A DNA stretch of 64,000 nucleotides from Microcystis elabens FACHB-917 (GTDB lineage: Bacteria; Cyanobacteriota; Cyanobacteriia; PCC-6307; Cyanobiaceae), in contig NZ_JACJSZ010000001.1 of NCBI RefSeq assembly GCF_014698445.1, positions 124,001 through 188,000 on the forward strand, written 5' to 3'. Below the pieces are notes generated by a model. It did not search any database. It was not told where the DNA came from and was given only the letters and a program-made list of their open reading frames with translations. Within the stretch, counting starts at the first letter, position 1; every line of letters starts with the position of its first letter. Both the position numbers and the translations under genes were made by a program. This document shows positions 1 to 10,368 of the stretch, piece after piece.

Positions 1-936
1 CAGGGTGAGCAGGCTGTAGCCCATGGCCATCAGGGTGGCGTACTCCGGCAGGTGATCGCTGACGTCGGAGTAGAGGATCTGGTAGACGATCACGCAGCCC
101 ACCACGAAACCCATGGCGGCGCCCAGGGTGAAGATGAAGCCGATGGCGGTGCTGGTGCGCCAGTAGTCCATCTCCAGATCCAGGAAGCCCTGCTTGGTGA
201 GCACGGTGACGTCCTCGGGGAGCAGGCGCCGCAGGCGTTCCACCACCCGGGCGGGGTCGGCTCCAGAGCGCAGGCGGATCAGCCCCAGCTCGATGCTGCC
301 GGGCGGGTTGTACGGCACCAGGCTCAGGAGCGTTTCCCGGCTGGTGAGCAGGTTGCCGTCGGCGCCGAAGGTCGGGCCTGAGCTGAACAGCCCCGCCACC
401 CGGAGGCGCTTGCCAGACACCTCACTCTCCACGTTGCGGCCCTCCCGGAACCATTGCGCCACCGGTCCGAACTCATCCCGGGAGAGGTCGTCGAAGAGCA
501 CCCGGCCCTTCTGGGTGAGGCGGGGCGCGAGCGCAGTGACGGCCGGGTCGAGGAACAGGGGATCCCCCGGCTCGAACCCAAGGGCAACAATGGCACGGGT
601 GCCCTTGGTCTGGGGGTTGCGCCACAGCAGCAGGTTCCAGTGCACCGGGGTGATGCCGGTCACGTCGGGATCGGCCATCGCCTGGACGAGCCGTCGCTCG
701 GGGAAGCCGGTCATGCTGATCGAGCTCTTGCTGCGGGGGCTGAGGAGCACCAGATCGGTGTCGAACAGCTTGTGCACCGTGACGCTGGAGTCGAACAGGG
801 CGTCGCGGAAGCCCAGCTGCATGAACATCAGGATCCCGGCGAAGGTGATCCCGGCCAGGGCCACCGCCAGGCGCATCGGCTGGCGGGTGAGCAACAGCCA
901 CGCCAGCGGAATCCGGCGTCCCTGCCAGAAGCTCAT
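1..936 (-). CDS. devC: DevC-type ABC transporter permease (3' end cut by window edge)
   Basis: Inner-membrane permease of a DevBCA-type exporter, a family known from heterocyst glycolipid export but widespread in unicellular cyanobacteria. 312 codons are visible of a family length near 385. After the start ([10 protein letters not shown]) comes one membrane helix at about residues 22-42, then a long periplasmic MacB-like domain, then a second helix near residues 275-297 (GFIFTLGAAMGFVVG), followed by the conserved DVSDHLPEYATLMAMGY stretch typical of DevC. The ATG at 936 overlaps the devB stop by 4 nt, so the two are translationally coupled. The ATPase devA would be expected beyond the left edge. 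The exported substrate cannot be told from sequence. Confidence 0.9.
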   Translation of the reverse strand, partial: MSFWQGRRIPLAWLLLTRQPMRLAVALAGITFAGILMFMQLGFRDALFDSSVTVHKLFDTDLVLLSPRSKSSISMTGFPERRLVQAMADPDVTGITPVHWNLLLWRNPQTKGTRAIVALGFEPGDPLFLDPAVTALAPRLTQKGRVLFDDLSRDEFGPVAQWFREGRNVESEVSGKRLRVAGLFSSGPTFGADGNLLTSRETLLSLVPYNPPGSIELGLIRLRSGADPARVVERLRRLLPEDVTVLTKQGFLDLEMDYWRTSTAIGFIFTLGAAMGFVVGCVIVYQILYSDVSDHLPEYATLMAMGYSLLTL

Positions 937-1877
937 GGCTGCAGGCGGGCGATGACCTTGAGGCCGCTGAGGGCGGCGACCCGGGCCCCATCGGAGGGAT
1001 CGAGCCGCACCCGCACCTCGACGACGCGGGCATCGGCGTCGCCGGTGGGATCGGTGGAGAGCACCTCCCGCTGGCGGACCTGGGGGCTGATGCGACGCAC
1101 GGTGCCCCGCAGGGTGCCGTCGAAGCCGCCGTTCTCGCTGGTGAGGGCGACGGCCTGGCCGAGCCGGACCCGGTCGATGTCGCTTTCGTACACCTCGATG
1201 GAGGCTTCCATGCGATCGCTGGCCCCCAGCTCGAGGATGCCCTTGTCGCCGGGCCGTTCGCCGACGCGGGTCTGGATGCGCAGCACGGTGCCGTCGATCG
1301 GGGCCCGCAGTTCGGTGTTGACCAGATCGGTGCCGGCCTTAACCAGGGAGGCCCTGGCCTCCTGCAGCTGGCCCTGGAGCTCCAGGGTGCGCTGCTCCAG
1401 CACATCGAGATCGGCGGCGGAGAAGGCCCCGTCGCTGGCCAGCTTGCGGTAGCGCGCCAGGTCGCGGGTCTGGATGGTGAGCCGGCGGCTGAGGTTGGCG
1501 ATCCGGGTGCGGATCAGGTCGATTTCGGCCCGCTGCATCGGCTGGTTGTCGAAGCGGGCCAGCAGCTGGCCGGCGCGCACCCGGTCGCCCTCGGTCACCA
1601 GCAGCTCGGTGATGCGGGGACTGCCGCCGATGCCGGTGATCGGTGCGGCGAGGATGCGGACGTCACCATCGGGCTTGAGCTGGCCCAGGGCCGCCACGGC
1701 CTCCACCGGAGCCGGCGGCCTGCTGACCGCAGCGGCCGGGGGGCTGGCGGGCCGGAGGCGCTGATGCAGCACCACACCCCCCACGACCAGGCCCGCCACG
1801 CCGGCGACGATCAGGCCGTTGCGCCAGGGGACGGTGGGTCGTCGAAGAGCAGGTCCTCGATGTAGCGGTCGGCCCAC
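933..1877 (-). CDS. devB: DevB-type membrane fusion protein (HlyD family)
   Basis: Periplasmic adaptor linking the DevCA transporter to an outer-membrane channel. It has an N-terminal membrane anchor ([17 protein letters not shown]), a lipoyl/barrel half ([10 protein letters not shown]), a coiled coil rich in R, L, Q and E in the middle, and the returning lipoyl half ([14 protein letters not shown]), all HlyD-like. The start is uncertain. The GTG at 1877 is the nearest start codon before the anchor and gives 314 residues, but it overlaps the 3' end of pcyA by 67 nt. An ATG at 1961 would overlap pcyA by 151 nt and add a non-hydrophobic tail. Its stop overlaps devC by 4 nt. Confidence 0.87.
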   Translation of the reverse strand: MGRPLHRGPALRRPTVPWRNGLIVAGVAGLVVGGVVLHQRLRPASPPAAAVSRPPAPVEAVAALGQLKPDGDVRILAAPITGIGGSPRITELLVTEGDRVRAGQLLARFDNQPMQRAEIDLIRTRIANLSRRLTIQTRDLARYRKLASDGAFSAADLDVLEQRTLELQGQLQEARASLVKAGTDLVNTELRAPIDGTVLRIQTRVGERPGDKGILELGASDRMEASIEVYESDIDRVRLGQAVALTSENGGFDGTLRGTVRRISPQVRQREVLSTDPTGDADARVVEVRVRLDPSDGARVAALSGLKVIARLQP

Positions 1878-2563
1878 TGGGGGTTGAACGCCTTCTCCAG
1901 CACCCTCCGGGTCTTGTCGTTTTGTTTCTGTTGCTTGCAATACCACAGCTGCCCTTCCCATCGCGCAAACGTAGCTGGATCGTCCGGTGCCTGGGAAGGG
2001 CTGGCTTCGGCCGCTGCCGCCAGCACCGCGAGGAACGTCGCCACCTCCTCGACGAACGCCCGCTCTTCCGCCTCCGACTCCGGCCGCACGAACAGCACGT
2101 GGGGGGAGAAGATCGACCCCCAGGGGGGCAGCTCGCGCACCTGGGCGAAGGCGGACCGCTGGCGGCCGGCCAGGGCTGCGGCGATCGCCTCCGGCAGGCC
2201 CTTGCCCACCGGCGAGAGATCGACGATCGCAGCGCTCACCCCGCCCCGGCCGGCGACGATATCAGCGCCGAAGACCGGCAGGTCGTGGCGGGGATCGGGG
2301 AAGAACACGCAGTGGAGGATCTGCAGGCCGGCACCGAGGCGTGCCGTCTCCAGGTGCAGCTTGCGCATCCCCCGGCAGCGGTGCACCTCGTTGCGGATGA
2401 ACAGGGCATCCCCGTCCAGGCTGCCGCTGATCGCCTCCAGTTCGGGGTCGATCGCCAGGGGGGCCAGCTCCGGCAGGGCCTGCCGACAGAGGCGGATCCG
2501 CTCCGCCAGACCATCCACCAGGGGATGGATGCCGCCCTCGACGGCCGGAGCGACCTCACCCAT
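1811..2563 (-). CDS. pcyA: Phycocyanobilin:ferredoxin oxidoreductase
   Basis: Reduces biliverdin IXalpha by four electrons from ferredoxin to phycocyanobilin, the chromophore of phycobiliproteins. About 250 residues, the family's usual size. Residues aligning with the catalytic Glu76, His88 and Asp105 of the Synechocystis enzyme are present as E59 (IRNEVHR), H70 (MRKLHLE) and D101 (FGADIVAG). The segment [18 protein letters not shown] and the C-terminal [12 protein letters not shown] are also typical. The ATG at 2563 fits the family N-terminus; an ATG at 2599 is also in frame. It is divergent from the M16 peptidase gene with only about 40 bp between starts, so the two promoters must share or overlap that gap or the neighbouring coding sequence. 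Confidence 0.96.
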   Translation of the reverse strand: MGEVAPAVEGGIHPLVDGLAERIRLCRQALPELAPLAIDPELEAISGSLDGDALFIRNEVHRCRGMRKLHLETARLGAGLQILHCVFFPDPRHDLPVFGADIVAGRGGVSAAIVDLSPVGKGLPEAIAAALAGRQRSAFAQVRELPPWGSIFSPHVLFVRPESEAEERAFVEEVATFLAVLAAAAEASPSQAPDDPATFARWEGQLWYCKQQKQNDKTRRVLEKAFNPQWADRYIEDLLFDDPPSPGATA

Positions 2564-2605
2564 GGACACGGCGTCACAGCAGAATGCGGATCCTGCCATG
2601 CATCC

Positions 2606-3880
2606 GTGAGCGATTCCCTGGGTTGTTGCGGGTCCTTGCTGCCCGGTCTGGCCGACCCCGTCAGCCACACCCTCGCCAACGGGGTCGAACTGGTGCAGCT
2701 CGACCTGGAGGAAGCCCCCCTGGTCTGCCTCGATTTCTGGTGTCGCGCCGGCAGCGCCTTCGAGGGGACCACGGAAAGCGGCCTGGCCCATTTCCTCGAG
2801 CACATGGTGTTCAAGGGCAGCCAGGGGCTGGCGGCCGGTGAGTTCGATCGCCGCATCGAGGCCCTGGGGGGCAGCAGCAATGCCGCCACCGGCTTCGACG
2901 ATGTCCACTTCCACGCCCTGATGCCGCCGGAGGGGGCCGCCGAAGCCCTCGATCTGCTTCTGGATCTGGTGCTCCAGCCCCGACTCGACCCCGACAGCTT
3001 CGCCATGGAGCGGCAGGTGGTGCTGGAGGAGCTGGCCCAGAGCGAGGACCAGCCCGAGGAGGTGGCTCTGCAGCAGCTGCTGTCCCTGGCCTGTCCAGGC
3101 CATCCCTACGGCCTGCCGATCCTCGGCCGGCGCCAGGCACTGCTCGGCCATGACCCTCAGGCCATGGCGGCCTTCCACCACCGCCAGTACGCCGCTGGCC
3201 GCTGTGTCCTCTCCCTCGCCGGCGCCGTCGGCGACGACACCCTGCTCCAGCGGGCCGCCGGCGGACCCCTGGCCTCCCTGGCCGCGAGCGGCGCTGCCAT
3301 GGTCCCGGCGGAGCTGCGGGTCGACGCGGGGGAGCACCGCCTGGCGGTGCCGCGCCTCGAGGCCGCCCGGCTGCTGATGCTCTGGTGGCTGCCGCCCGCC
3401 GCCGACCAGGAGGCCATGGTCGGGGCCGACCTGGGCACCACCGTACTGGCGGAAGGACGCCGCAGCCGCCTGGTGGAGCGCCTGCGGGAGCAGCTGCAGA
3501 TCGTCGAGAGCATTGATCTGGATCTGCATGCCATGGAGGGCGGCAGCATCGCCCTGCTGGAGGCCGTCTGCGATCCCGGGGAGCTCGGCGAGGTGCGGCA
3601 GGCGATCGGACAGGTGTGGCAGGAGCTCTGCCAGGACGCCCCGGGCGAGCAGGAGTGGGGGCGGGCCCGGCGCCTCGTCGCCAACGGCTATCGCTTCTCC
3701 CTGGAATCCCCCGGCGGTGTGGCCTCCCTGATCGGCAGCAGCCGGCTCTGGGGCCGGCCCCAGCCCCTCGGCCACCCCCTGGAGCTGCTCGAGCGCTGGT
3801 CGCCGCGGCGGCTCCAGGACCAGGTGCTGCCCCTGCTGGATCCGGCCCGGGCCTGCGTGCTCGAGGCGGTGCCGGCATGA
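2606..3880 (+). CDS. M16 family zinc metallopeptidase, catalytic subunit
   Basis: Pitrilysin/processing-peptidase family protein of 424 residues. The zinc-binding HxxEH motif is intact ([10 protein letters not shown], about 50 residues in), followed by the family signature [23 protein letters not shown]. The downstream glutamate ligand lies in [16 protein letters not shown]. Such proteins degrade or process peptides. In cyanobacteria they usually occur as a pair of one active and one inactive subunit, and that is seen here: the stop overlaps the next gene's ATG by 4 nt. The start is taken at GTG 2606, right before the conserved N-terminus (SDSLGCCG); no ATG fits. The natural substrate is unknown. 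Confidence 0.9.
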   Translation: MSDSLGCCGSLLPGLADPVSHTLANGVELVQLDLEEAPLVCLDFWCRAGSAFEGTTESGLAHFLEHMVFKGSQGLAAGEFDRRIEALGGSSNAATGFDDVHFHALMPPEGAAEALDLLLDLVLQPRLDPDSFAMERQVVLEELAQSEDQPEEVALQQLLSLACPGHPYGLPILGRRQALLGHDPQAMAAFHHRQYAAGRCVLSLAGAVGDDTLLQRAAGGPLASLAASGAAMVPAELRVDAGEHRLAVPRLEAARLLMLWWLPPAADQEAMVGADLGTTVLAEGRRSRLVERLREQLQIVESIDLDLHAMEGGSIALLEAVCDPGELGEVRQAIGQVWQELCQDAPGEQEWGRARRLVANGYRFSLESPGGVASLIGSSRLWGRPQPLGHPLELLERWSPRRLQDQVLPLLDPARACVLEAVPA

Positions 3881-5217
3881 GCATCGCCCCGCCCCCCGGC
3901 AGCCCCCTGCCCGCCAACGGAACCTGCCGTGTCCTGGAGGGCGGCCTGCCGCTGCGGATCCTGCACCGTCCCGGACCGGCGATCCTGGCGGCCCGTCTCG
4001 CCGTTCCGGGCGGCAGCGGACGCGATCCCGCCGGCGCCCGCGGCGCCCACCAGCTGCTGGCCGGCACCATGACGCGGGGCTGTGGCGCGCTGGATGCCGA
4101 GGCCCTCGCCGATGCGGTCGAGGGGGCGGGGGCGGCGCTGCGGGTGGAGGCCCACGAGGATGGCCTGGTGCTGGCGCTGAAGTGTGCCGCCGACGACGCC
4201 ACCCGCCTGGTGCCCCTGCTGCTGGCCATGGTCCGGCGACCTCGCCTGGAGAACGAACAGCTGGCGATCGAGCGCCAGCTCAACCTGCAGCTTCTGCAGC
4301 GCCAGAGGGAGGACCCCTTCCAGCTGGCCCACGACCAGCTGCGCCGGCTGCTTTACGACGACGGTCCCTACGGCCACGACCCCTTCGGGATCGAGGCGGA
4401 GCTGGCCGGCCTCGGGCCGGACGACCTGCGCCCCCTGGTGGAGCGTCTCGGATCGGACGGCGCGATCCTGGTGCTCTGCGGCGATGCCCCGCCGTCCCTG
4501 GGGGAGGCCCTGGAGCGCGAACTGGCGGTGGCGCCCTGGAGCACCCACCCGCCCCGCCTCCGTCCCTTCGACGGTCCGCCGCGGGCCACGGGGCGCTTTG
4601 GCCGCCAGGTGCAGGACACCGAGCAGGTGGTGCTGATGCTGGGGGCCGCGACCGTTCCCCTGGCCCATCCCGACGCCCTGGCCCTGCGGCTGCTCCAGGC
4701 CCATCTGGGCATCGGCATGTCCAGCCGCCTGTTCGTGACGCTGCGGGAGGAGCGCGGCCTGGCCTACGACGTCGGTGTCCACCTGCCGGCCCACGTCGGG
4801 GCGGCGCCGTTCGTCATGCACCTGTCCACCTCGGCCGAGCGGGCGGCGGAGGCCGCCACCTGCCTGCTGGACGAATGGCGGCGGCTGCTGGCCGAGCCCC
4901 TGGACGAGGCCTCACGGCTGCTGGCCCTGGCCAAGTTCCGGGGGCAGGACGCCATGGGGCGCCAGACCTGCTCCCAGATCGCCGAACGGGAGGCCCTGGT
5001 GCTCAGTCACGGCCTGCCCGCCGACCACGTGCGCCGGGTGCTGGAGCGGGCTCCGGCCCTCGGCTCGGAGGATCTGCGCGGGGCCGCCCGCCACTGGCTC
5101 GCCGCGCCGTCCCTGAGCCTGGTGGGCCCGGCGCCGGCCCTGGAACAGGCGGAGCGGGCCTGGCTCGACCACCCGCTCAGCCGTCGGTCGGGGCAGGCTC
5201 CAGGTCCGTCGCGTTGA
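3877..5217 (+). CDS. M16 family peptidase-like protein, non-catalytic subunit
   Basis: Partner of the preceding M16 peptidase, 446 residues, ATG overlapping the upstream stop (ATGA). The M16 fold is recognisable ([20 protein letters not shown]; later [20 protein letters not shown]), but the zinc site is degenerate: where HxxEH is expected the sequence reads HQLLAG. It should therefore not be a protease on its own. By analogy with other M16B pairs it probably completes the substrate chamber of a heterodimer. The C-terminal substrate-binding motif R...Y ([11 protein letters not shown]) is kept, consistent with that role. Its last 41 bp overlap the end of the convergent sipA gene. Confidence 0.88.
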   Translation: MSIAPPPGSPLPANGTCRVLEGGLPLRILHRPGPAILAARLAVPGGSGRDPAGARGAHQLLAGTMTRGCGALDAEALADAVEGAGAALRVEAHEDGLVLALKCAADDATRLVPLLLAMVRRPRLENEQLAIERQLNLQLLQRQREDPFQLAHDQLRRLLYDDGPYGHDPFGIEAELAGLGPDDLRPLVERLGSDGAILVLCGDAPPSLGEALERELAVAPWSTHPPRLRPFDGPPRATGRFGRQVQDTEQVVLMLGAATVPLAHPDALALRLLQAHLGIGMSSRLFVTLREERGLAYDVGVHLPAHVGAAPFVMHLSTSAERAAEAATCLLDEWRRLLAEPLDEASRLLALAKFRGQDAMGRQTCSQIAEREALVLSHGLPADHVRRVLERAPALGSEDLRGAARHWLAAPSLSLVGPAPALEQAERAWLDHPLSRRSGQAPGPSR

Positions 5218-5461
5218 TCAGGAAGGTGCCGCGGCGAAAGCGGATGGCGCGCAGGTCGAGGGCCCGGATCTCCACCACGCGCCCCACCTCGCCCGGATCC
5301 ACCAGGTCAGGGGGGCGCAGCATCGGCATCGGGTCGGCGGTCTTGAGGTAGCGCAGCGGCTGCCGCAGCCGCACCGCATCCCCCAGATGGATCGCCGCAG
5401 GCGGAGCCGTGGGCGCCGTCTCCTGGGCGGCGGGCGCATCGGTGGAGGTGGAATCCGGCAT
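5177..5461 (-). CDS. sipA: SipA-type regulatory protein (DUF3148)
   Basis: Small protein of 94 residues. After a 24-residue Ala/Pro/Thr-rich tail, the remaining 70 residues form the SH3-like DUF3148 fold: GDAVRLRQPLRYLKTADPMPMLRPPDLVDPGEVGRV, with the diagnostic KTADPMPMLRPP string. SipA in Synechococcus elongatus binds the sensor kinase NblS and tunes high-light and nutrient-stress output; a plant homologue, CRR42, helps assemble NDH. The functional assignment here rests on family membership only. The 3' end runs 41 bp into the convergent peptidase gene. Confidence 0.85.
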   Translation of the reverse strand: MPDSTSTDAPAAQETAPTAPPAAIHLGDAVRLRQPLRYLKTADPMPMLRPPDLVDPGEVGRVVEIRALDLRAIRFRRGTFLINATDLEPAPTDG

Positions 5462-5563
5462 CGGTGAGGCGTCCTGCGGGCTGGGTGCCCGGCGGTCGGG
5501 CGGGGGGGCCCTTCTCAGCCGAACCTAGCTGCAGCAGGATGGGCGCCAGCCACGGACGGTTCA

Positions 5564-6133
5564 TTGAGGGCCCTTGCCACCTGGAGCGGAGCGATCGCCG
5601 GCCTTCTCCTCATCCTCGTCGGCGGTCTGGTGCCCGCGGCCTTTCCGGTCCATGGGGCGGAAGGCTGGGCCCTGCGTCCGCTCGGCATCACCCTGCAGGT
5701 GCCGGCCCTGCTGCTCACGGCCCTGGTCTGCGGCCCCCGCAGTGCCACCCTGGCGGCCGTGGCTTACCTCAGTGTCGGCCTGTTCCAGCTGCCGGTGTTC
5801 CACGAGGGGGGGGGCATCGGCTACCTGCTCGACCCCGGCTTCGGCTACCTGGCGGGTTTCCTGCCGGCGGCCTGGATCACCGGCAAGCTGGCCCGCCAGC
5901 CGGGCATGGACGATCCCCTCACCCTTGCCGGCGCCGCCGCCATCGGCCTGGTGGTGCTGCATCTCTGCGGCCTGGCCAACCTGCTCCTGGGCAGCCTGGC
6001 CGGCCGCTGGGGCGGAGACACCCTGACCCTGGTGGTGGGATACAGCCTGGCCCTGCTGCCCCAGCTGCTGCTCTGCTGCTCCGCCGGTGTCCTGGCCTGG
6101 GTGCTGCGCCGTCTGCTGCTGGTGCCCTCGTGA
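5564..6133 (+). CDS. bioY: BioY family biotin transporter substrate-binding subunit
   Basis: S component of an ECF-type vitamin transporter, 189 residues, about six membrane helices. The BioY signature region is present: ITLQVPALLLTALVCGPRSATLAAVAYLSVGLFQLPVF followed by GGGIGYLLDPGFGYLAGFLPAAW. No EcfA/T genes are next to it; it may work alone or with a shared energising module, both known for BioY. The start is TTG 5564; no ATG or GTG fits in frame nearby. The stop overlaps the lspA GTG, so it heads a coupled run bioY-lspA-PBP-GTPase. Confidence 0.9.
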   Translation: MRALATWSGAIAGLLLILVGGLVPAAFPVHGAEGWALRPLGITLQVPALLLTALVCGPRSATLAAVAYLSVGLFQLPVFHEGGGIGYLLDPGFGYLAGFLPAAWITGKLARQPGMDDPLTLAGAAAIGLVVLHLCGLANLLLGSLAGRWGGDTLTLVVGYSLALLPQLLLCCSAGVLAWVLRRLLLVPS

Positions 6134-6609
6134 CGGCCCGACCGCTGCGCCGGCGGCTGGCCACCCTGCTGCTGGCGGCCCTCGCCGTGGGCCTCGACCA
6201 GCTCAGCAAGGGCTGGGCCGTCGAGCACCTGGCCACCGGCACGGTCCAGCCGTTGCTTCCCGGCCTGCTGCAGCTGCAGCGGGTCAGCAACACCGGGGCG
6301 GCCTTCAGCCTCTTCGCCGGGGCGCCGAACCAGCTGGGCCTGGTCAGCGCCCTGGTGAGCCTCGGTCTGCTGTTCTGGATCCTGTGGCGTCCACCCGCCG
6401 GCCTCTGGAGCGTGCTGGCCCTGGGACTGCTGCTTGGGGGCGCCGTCGGCAACGGCATCGACCGCTGGCGTCAGGGGGCCGTGGTGGACTTTCTGGAGTT
6501 CGTCCCCATCGATTTCCCGATCTTCAACCTCGCCGACGTGGCCATCAACCTGGCTGTGGCGTGCTTCCTCATCGATCTGCTGCGACCCCATGCCGAGCGC
6601 CATCCTTGA
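6130..6609 (+). CDS. lspA: Lipoprotein signal peptidase (signal peptidase II)
   Basis: Inner-membrane aspartyl protease that cuts the signal peptide from prolipoproteins after lipid is attached to Cys. 159 residues with four membrane helices. Conserved blocks: [16 protein letters not shown] in helix 1, [14 protein letters not shown], and the two catalytic aspartates in [10 protein letters not shown] and [14 protein letters not shown] start overlapping the bioY stop; the 3' end overlaps the PBP gene start by 20 nt. Confidence 0.96.
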   Translation: MTARPLRRRLATLLLAALAVGLDQLSKGWAVEHLATGTVQPLLPGLLQLQRVSNTGAAFSLFAGAPNQLGLVSALVSLGLLFWILWRPPAGLWSVLALGLLLGGAVGNGIDRWRQGAVVDFLEFVPIDFPIFNLADVAINLAVACFLIDLLRPHAERHP

Positions 6610-8776
6610 AGGTCCGGAGCAGCGGCTGCGCTCCGGGAGCCCCGGCCCCCGGCTCAGGGTGCTGCGGCCCGGCCTGCCGGATCTGGAGCAGCCCCTCCAC
6701 GGCAGTCTCTACCGGATCGGCCGCGCCGCCGACAACGCCATCGTCATCGACCACACGGCGGTCAGCCGCCACCATGCCCTGCTGGAGAACCACGGCGGTC
6801 ACTGGCTGCTGAGCGACGCCGGCTCCACCAACGGGCTGTGGTGGCGGGGCCGGAGGGTGCGGCAGCTGGTCCTGCGGGACGGGGACCGGGTGCGCTTCGG
6901 GCCCGCCGATCAGGCGGATCTGCCCACCCTCCGGTTCGAGCGGGACGGCAGCACGCGCCTTGACCGGCTGGGCCGCTGGGGGGCGCGGCTCGCGGTGGCC
7001 GTGGCCGGCGGCGGCACCCTGCTGCTGGCCCTCTCCCTGCTGCAGGTGCCGACCCGCGGCAGCCTGGCGACGGTGCGCGGCCCCCTGCTCCTCTACGACC
7101 GCAACGATCGACCCGTGGCCTCCGTGGCCGATCGCAAGCGGCGCGAACTCCCCACGCTCGGGGCCTACCCCCCGGTACTGATCGATGCCCTGCTGGCCAG
7201 CGAGGACAACCGCTTCTGGTGGCATCCGGGCGTGGACCCGATCGGCACCGCCCGGGCCCTGGTCACCAACCTTCTGGGGGGGCGGGTGCTCGAGGGCGGC
7301 AGCACCCTCACCCAGCAGATCGCCCGTAGCCTCTACCCGGAACAGGTGGGGCAGGGGGAGACCCTGGGGCGCAAGTGGCGGGAGCTGCTGGTGGCCCTGC
7401 AGCTCGAGGCCCGCTTCAGCAAGGAGGAGCTTCTGCTCAGCTACCTCAACCGGGTCTATCTCGGGTCCGTCTGGGGTTTCGAGGACGCCTCCCGGCGGCT
7501 CTTCAGCCGTCCGGCCGCGGCGCTGACGCTCGAGGAGGCCGCCCTGCTGGTGGGTCTGCTCCCCTCCCCGAACGGCTACGACCCCTGCGTCGATCCCGCG
7601 GCGGCTCTCGCCTCCCGCAATCAGGTGCTGGACAAGATGGCCGCCACCGGCAGGATCTCCGCCGACCAGGCCCGTCGGGCCCGGCGCCAGCCGATCCGGC
7701 TGGCCGCGGACGCCTGCCGTTCCGCCCAGGAACGGGGGGCCCCCTTCTACACCGACCAGGTGCGACGCGACCTGGAGAACCAGGTGGGCAAGACGGTGGC
7801 CGCCGAGGGCAACTTCCTGATCGATACGCACCTCGATCCGCTGCTGCAGGAACGGGTCGAGCTGCTGCTGCGCCGGCGCATCGACGCCAGCCGATCCCTT
7901 GGGGTGAGCCAGGGGGCGGTGGTGGTGCTCGACGCCCGCAGCGGCGGGATCCGCGCCATCGCCGGCGGCCGTGATTACCTGCAGAGCCAGTTCAACCGAG
8001 CCTCGATGGCCCTGCGTCAGCCGGGCAGCACGTTCAAGCTGGTGCCCTATGTCGTCGCCCTGGAGCGGGGGGCCCGGCCCGGGGACCGGATCGGCTGCGG
8101 ACCGCTGGACTGGGGCGGCCAGCATTTCAGCAGCGGCTGCGGCGGCAGCCTCAGCCTGCGCCAGGCGATGGCGATCAGCAGCAACACCGCCGCCCTGCGG
8201 CTGGCCCGCAAGGATGGTCTCGACGCCGTCGTGAGCAAGGGCCGGGACCTGGGCTTCACCAGCCCCCTGGCGCCGGTGCCGGGTCTGGCCCTGGGCCAGA
8301 GCGAGGTGACCCTGCTGGAACTCACGGCGGCCTATGCCGCCGTCGCCGCCGATGGGCTCTGGCGGGCGCCGACGACGATCCGGCGGCTCACCGATGCCGA
8401 AGCCTGCCCCGCCTCGCCGGCGGGGAGGCCGCCGGGCGGTGCGGATTGCCGGGCCGCCGCCGGGAGCTCCAGGACCGTCACCAGCCCGGGGCGGCGGGTG
8501 ATGAGCGCCGCCACGGCCAAGGCGATGCGGAGCCTGCTGGAGGCCGTGGTCAGCGGCGGCACCGGCAGCGCCGCCTATGTGGGCGCGGGCAGCTGGGGCA
8601 AGACCGGCACCACCAACGACGGCCGGGACCTGCTGTTCGTGGGCTACGCCCCCGGACGTCAGTGGGTGATCGGCATCTGGCTGGGCAACGATGACAACCG
8701 CCCCACCGCCGCCAGCAGCGCCCTGGCGGCGTCGCTGTTCGGCGAGATCGTGCGCTCCGCACCGCCGGGGCCGTGA
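6590..8776 (+). CDS. FHA domain-fused class A penicillin-binding protein
   Basis: Bifunctional peptidoglycan synthase, 728 residues, with a cytoplasmic FHA domain in front. FHA at about residues 38-110: [24 protein letters not shown], the phosphothreonine-binding signatures. One membrane helix follows at about 130-150. The glycosyltransferase GT51 module carries [12 protein letters not shown] (catalytic Glu) and [12 protein letters not shown]. The transpeptidase module has all three motifs: STFK (active Ser), SSN and [10 protein letters not shown]. The FHA domain implies control by a Ser/Thr kinase, which is not in this window. The ATG at 6590 lies inside lspA; the stop overlaps the GTPase start. 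Confidence 0.92.
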   Translation: MPSAILEGPEQRLRSGSPGPRLRVLRPGLPDLEQPLHGSLYRIGRAADNAIVIDHTAVSRHHALLENHGGHWLLSDAGSTNGLWWRGRRVRQLVLRDGDRVRFGPADQADLPTLRFERDGSTRLDRLGRWGARLAVAVAGGGTLLLALSLLQVPTRGSLATVRGPLLLYDRNDRPVASVADRKRRELPTLGAYPPVLIDALLASEDNRFWWHPGVDPIGTARALVTNLLGGRVLEGGSTLTQQIARSLYPEQVGQGETLGRKWRELLVALQLEARFSKEELLLSYLNRVYLGSVWGFEDASRRLFSRPAAALTLEEAALLVGLLPSPNGYDPCVDPAAALASRNQVLDKMAATGRISADQARRARRQPIRLAADACRSAQERGAPFYTDQVRRDLENQVGKTVAAEGNFLIDTHLDPLLQERVELLLRRRIDASRSLGVSQGAVVVLDARSGGIRAIAGGRDYLQSQFNRASMALRQPGSTFKLVPYVVALERGARPGDRIGCGPLDWGGQHFSSGCGGSLSLRQAMAISSNTAALRLARKDGLDAVVSKGRDLGFTSPLAPVPGLALGQSEVTLLELTAAYAAVAADGLWRAPTTIRRLTDAEACPASPAGRPPGGADCRAAAGSSRTVTSPGRRVMSAATAKAMRSLLEAVVSGGTGSAAYVGAGSWGKTGTTNDGRDLLFVGYAPGRQWVIGIWLGNDDNRPTAASSALAASLFGEIVRSAPPGP

Positions 8777-10368
8777 GGCTGCCGCCGCGGCTCTGGATCT
8801 GGGTCGTCCTGGCTCTGCTGGCGCTGGTGGCCCTGGGCATGGTGCTGCAGGCGATCCAGCAGCTGCAGTGGACCCTGAGCACCTGGCTGCCCTACTGGAT
8901 GGTGGGGCCGCTGATGCTGATCCTGCTGGCGGCCCTGGGGGTGGCCTTGGCCCAGGTGGGCTGGCCCTGGCTGCGCGGGCTGCGGCAGCGCGGAATGGAG
9001 AAACCCGGCAAGGCGGCCACCGCAGCGGTGCCGGCCAGCCGCCGGGAGGCGGCCCAGCGCAATCTGGGGGCCATCGACCGCACCCTCGATCAGGTGCGCG
9101 ACGCGGTGGAACGGGAGGCCCTGCGCCAGGAGCGCCAGCGGATGGAGGCGGAGCTGGAACGGGGCGACCTGGTGATCGTCGTGTTCGGAACCGGCTCGAC
9201 GGGCAAGACCTCGCTGATCCGCGCCCTGCTGCAGGAGCTGGTGGGGGAGGTGGGGGCGCCGATGGGCTCGACCACCGCCGCCTGCCGCTACCGCCTCCGG
9301 CTGCGGGATCTGCCCCGGGCCGTGATCCTGGAGGACACCCCGGGCATCCTCGAAGCGGGCCGCGAGGGCCGGGAGCGGGAGCGGGTGGCCCGGGAACTGG
9401 CCGCCCGGGCCGACCTGCTGCTGCTGGTGCTCGACGGCGACCTGCGCGCCAGCGAGCTGGAGGTGTTCGAGGCCCTGGCGGGGCTGGGCAAGCGGCTGCT
9501 GCTGGTGCTCAACAAGTGCGACCTGCGCGGCGAGGCGGAGGAGCGGCGGCTGCTGATGCTGCTGCGCCAGCGCTGCGCCACGCGTCTCGGCCCCGAGGAT
9601 GTGATCCCCGCCAGTGCCGCCCCCCAGAGCGTGCCGAGGCCCGGCGGCCGGCCGCTGCAGCCGGAACCGGAGGTGGAGGCCCTGCTGCGCCGCATCGCCG
9701 CCGTCCTCCATGCCGACGGAGAGGAGCTGATCGCCGACAACCTGCTGCTGCAGTGCCGTCGCCTCAGCCAGGCCAGCCAGGACCTGCTCGACCGGCAACG
9801 CCGCGACGATGCCGTCACGATCGTCGACCGCTACATGTGGATCGGCGCCGGGGTGGTGATGGTGACACCGCTGCCGGGCATCGACCTGCTCGCCACCGCC
9901 GCGGTGAACGCCCAGATGGTGGTGGAGATCGGCCGGGTCTACGGCGTCAGCCTCAGCCGCGAGAGCGCCCAGGATCTGGCCCTGTCGGTGGGGCGCATCC
10001 TGGCGGGCCTGGGCCTGGTGAAGGGGGGGGTGGGCCTGATCACCTCGGCCCTGAGCCTCAACCTTCCCGCCCTGGTGGTCAGCCGGGCGGTCCAGGCGGT
10101 CAGCGCCGCCTGGCTCACCCGGGTGGGGGGCCGCAGCTTCATCACCTACTTCCGCCAGAACCAGGACTGGGGGGATGGGGGGCTGCAGGAGGTGCTGCAG
10201 CGCGAGTACGACCTCAACCAGCGGGAGGGGATGCTGCGCCGCTTCCTGGAGACGGCCCTCAGCCGGGTGGTGGAACCGCTGCAGCAGCGGCAGGCGCGGC
10301 GGTTGCCGCCGCGCCAAGGGCCTCGGGGGGCGGGGGCTGGAGGGGACCGCGGGAATCCAGGACGGTGA
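8773..10368 (+). CDS. Membrane-anchored GTPase with DUF697 (YcjF-like) domain
   Basis: 531 residues. Two N-terminal membrane helices (about 7-28 and 42-62) are followed by a basic linker and coiled coil, then a G domain: P-loop [10 protein letters not shown]3 EDTPG, G4 NKCDL. The C-terminal third is hydrophobic ([25 protein letters not shown]) and matches the DUF697 family. These proteins are common in cyanobacteria and related to Era-like GTPases; no function is established. Start GTG 8773 overlaps the PBP stop by 4 nt, so it is made together with the FHA-PBP and may act in envelope growth (inference). The last 110 bp overlap an antiparallel small gene. Confidence 0.85.
   Translation: MRLPPRLWIWVVLALLALVALGMVLQAIQQLQWTLSTWLPYWMVGPLMLILLAALGVALAQVGWPWLRGLRQRGMEKPGKAATAAVPASRREAAQRNLGAIDRTLDQVRDAVEREALRQERQRMEAELERGDLVIVVFGTGSTGKTSLIRALLQELVGEVGAPMGSTTAACRYRLRLRDLPRAVILEDTPGILEAGREGRERERVARELAARADLLLLVLDGDLRASELEVFEALAGLGKRLLLVLNKCDLRGEAEERRLLMLLRQRCATRLGPEDVIPASAAPQSVPRPGGRPLQPEPEVEALLRRIAAVLHADGEELIADNLLLQCRRLSQASQDLLDRQRRDDAVTIVDRYMWIGAGVVMVTPLPGIDLLATAAVNAQMVVEIGRVYGVSLSRESAQDLALSVGRILAGLGLVKGGVGLITSALSLNLPALVVSRAVQAVSAAWLTRVGGRSFITYFRQNQDWGDGGLQEVLQREYDLNQREGMLRRFLETALSRVVEPLQQRQARRLPPRQGPRGAGAGGDRGNPGR

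Noticed and set aside
1922-2605. Upstream extension of the first M16 peptidase by about 228 codons
   Set aside because: This part is antisense to pcyA, which has a full set of catalytic residues; peptidase homology begins only after 2606.
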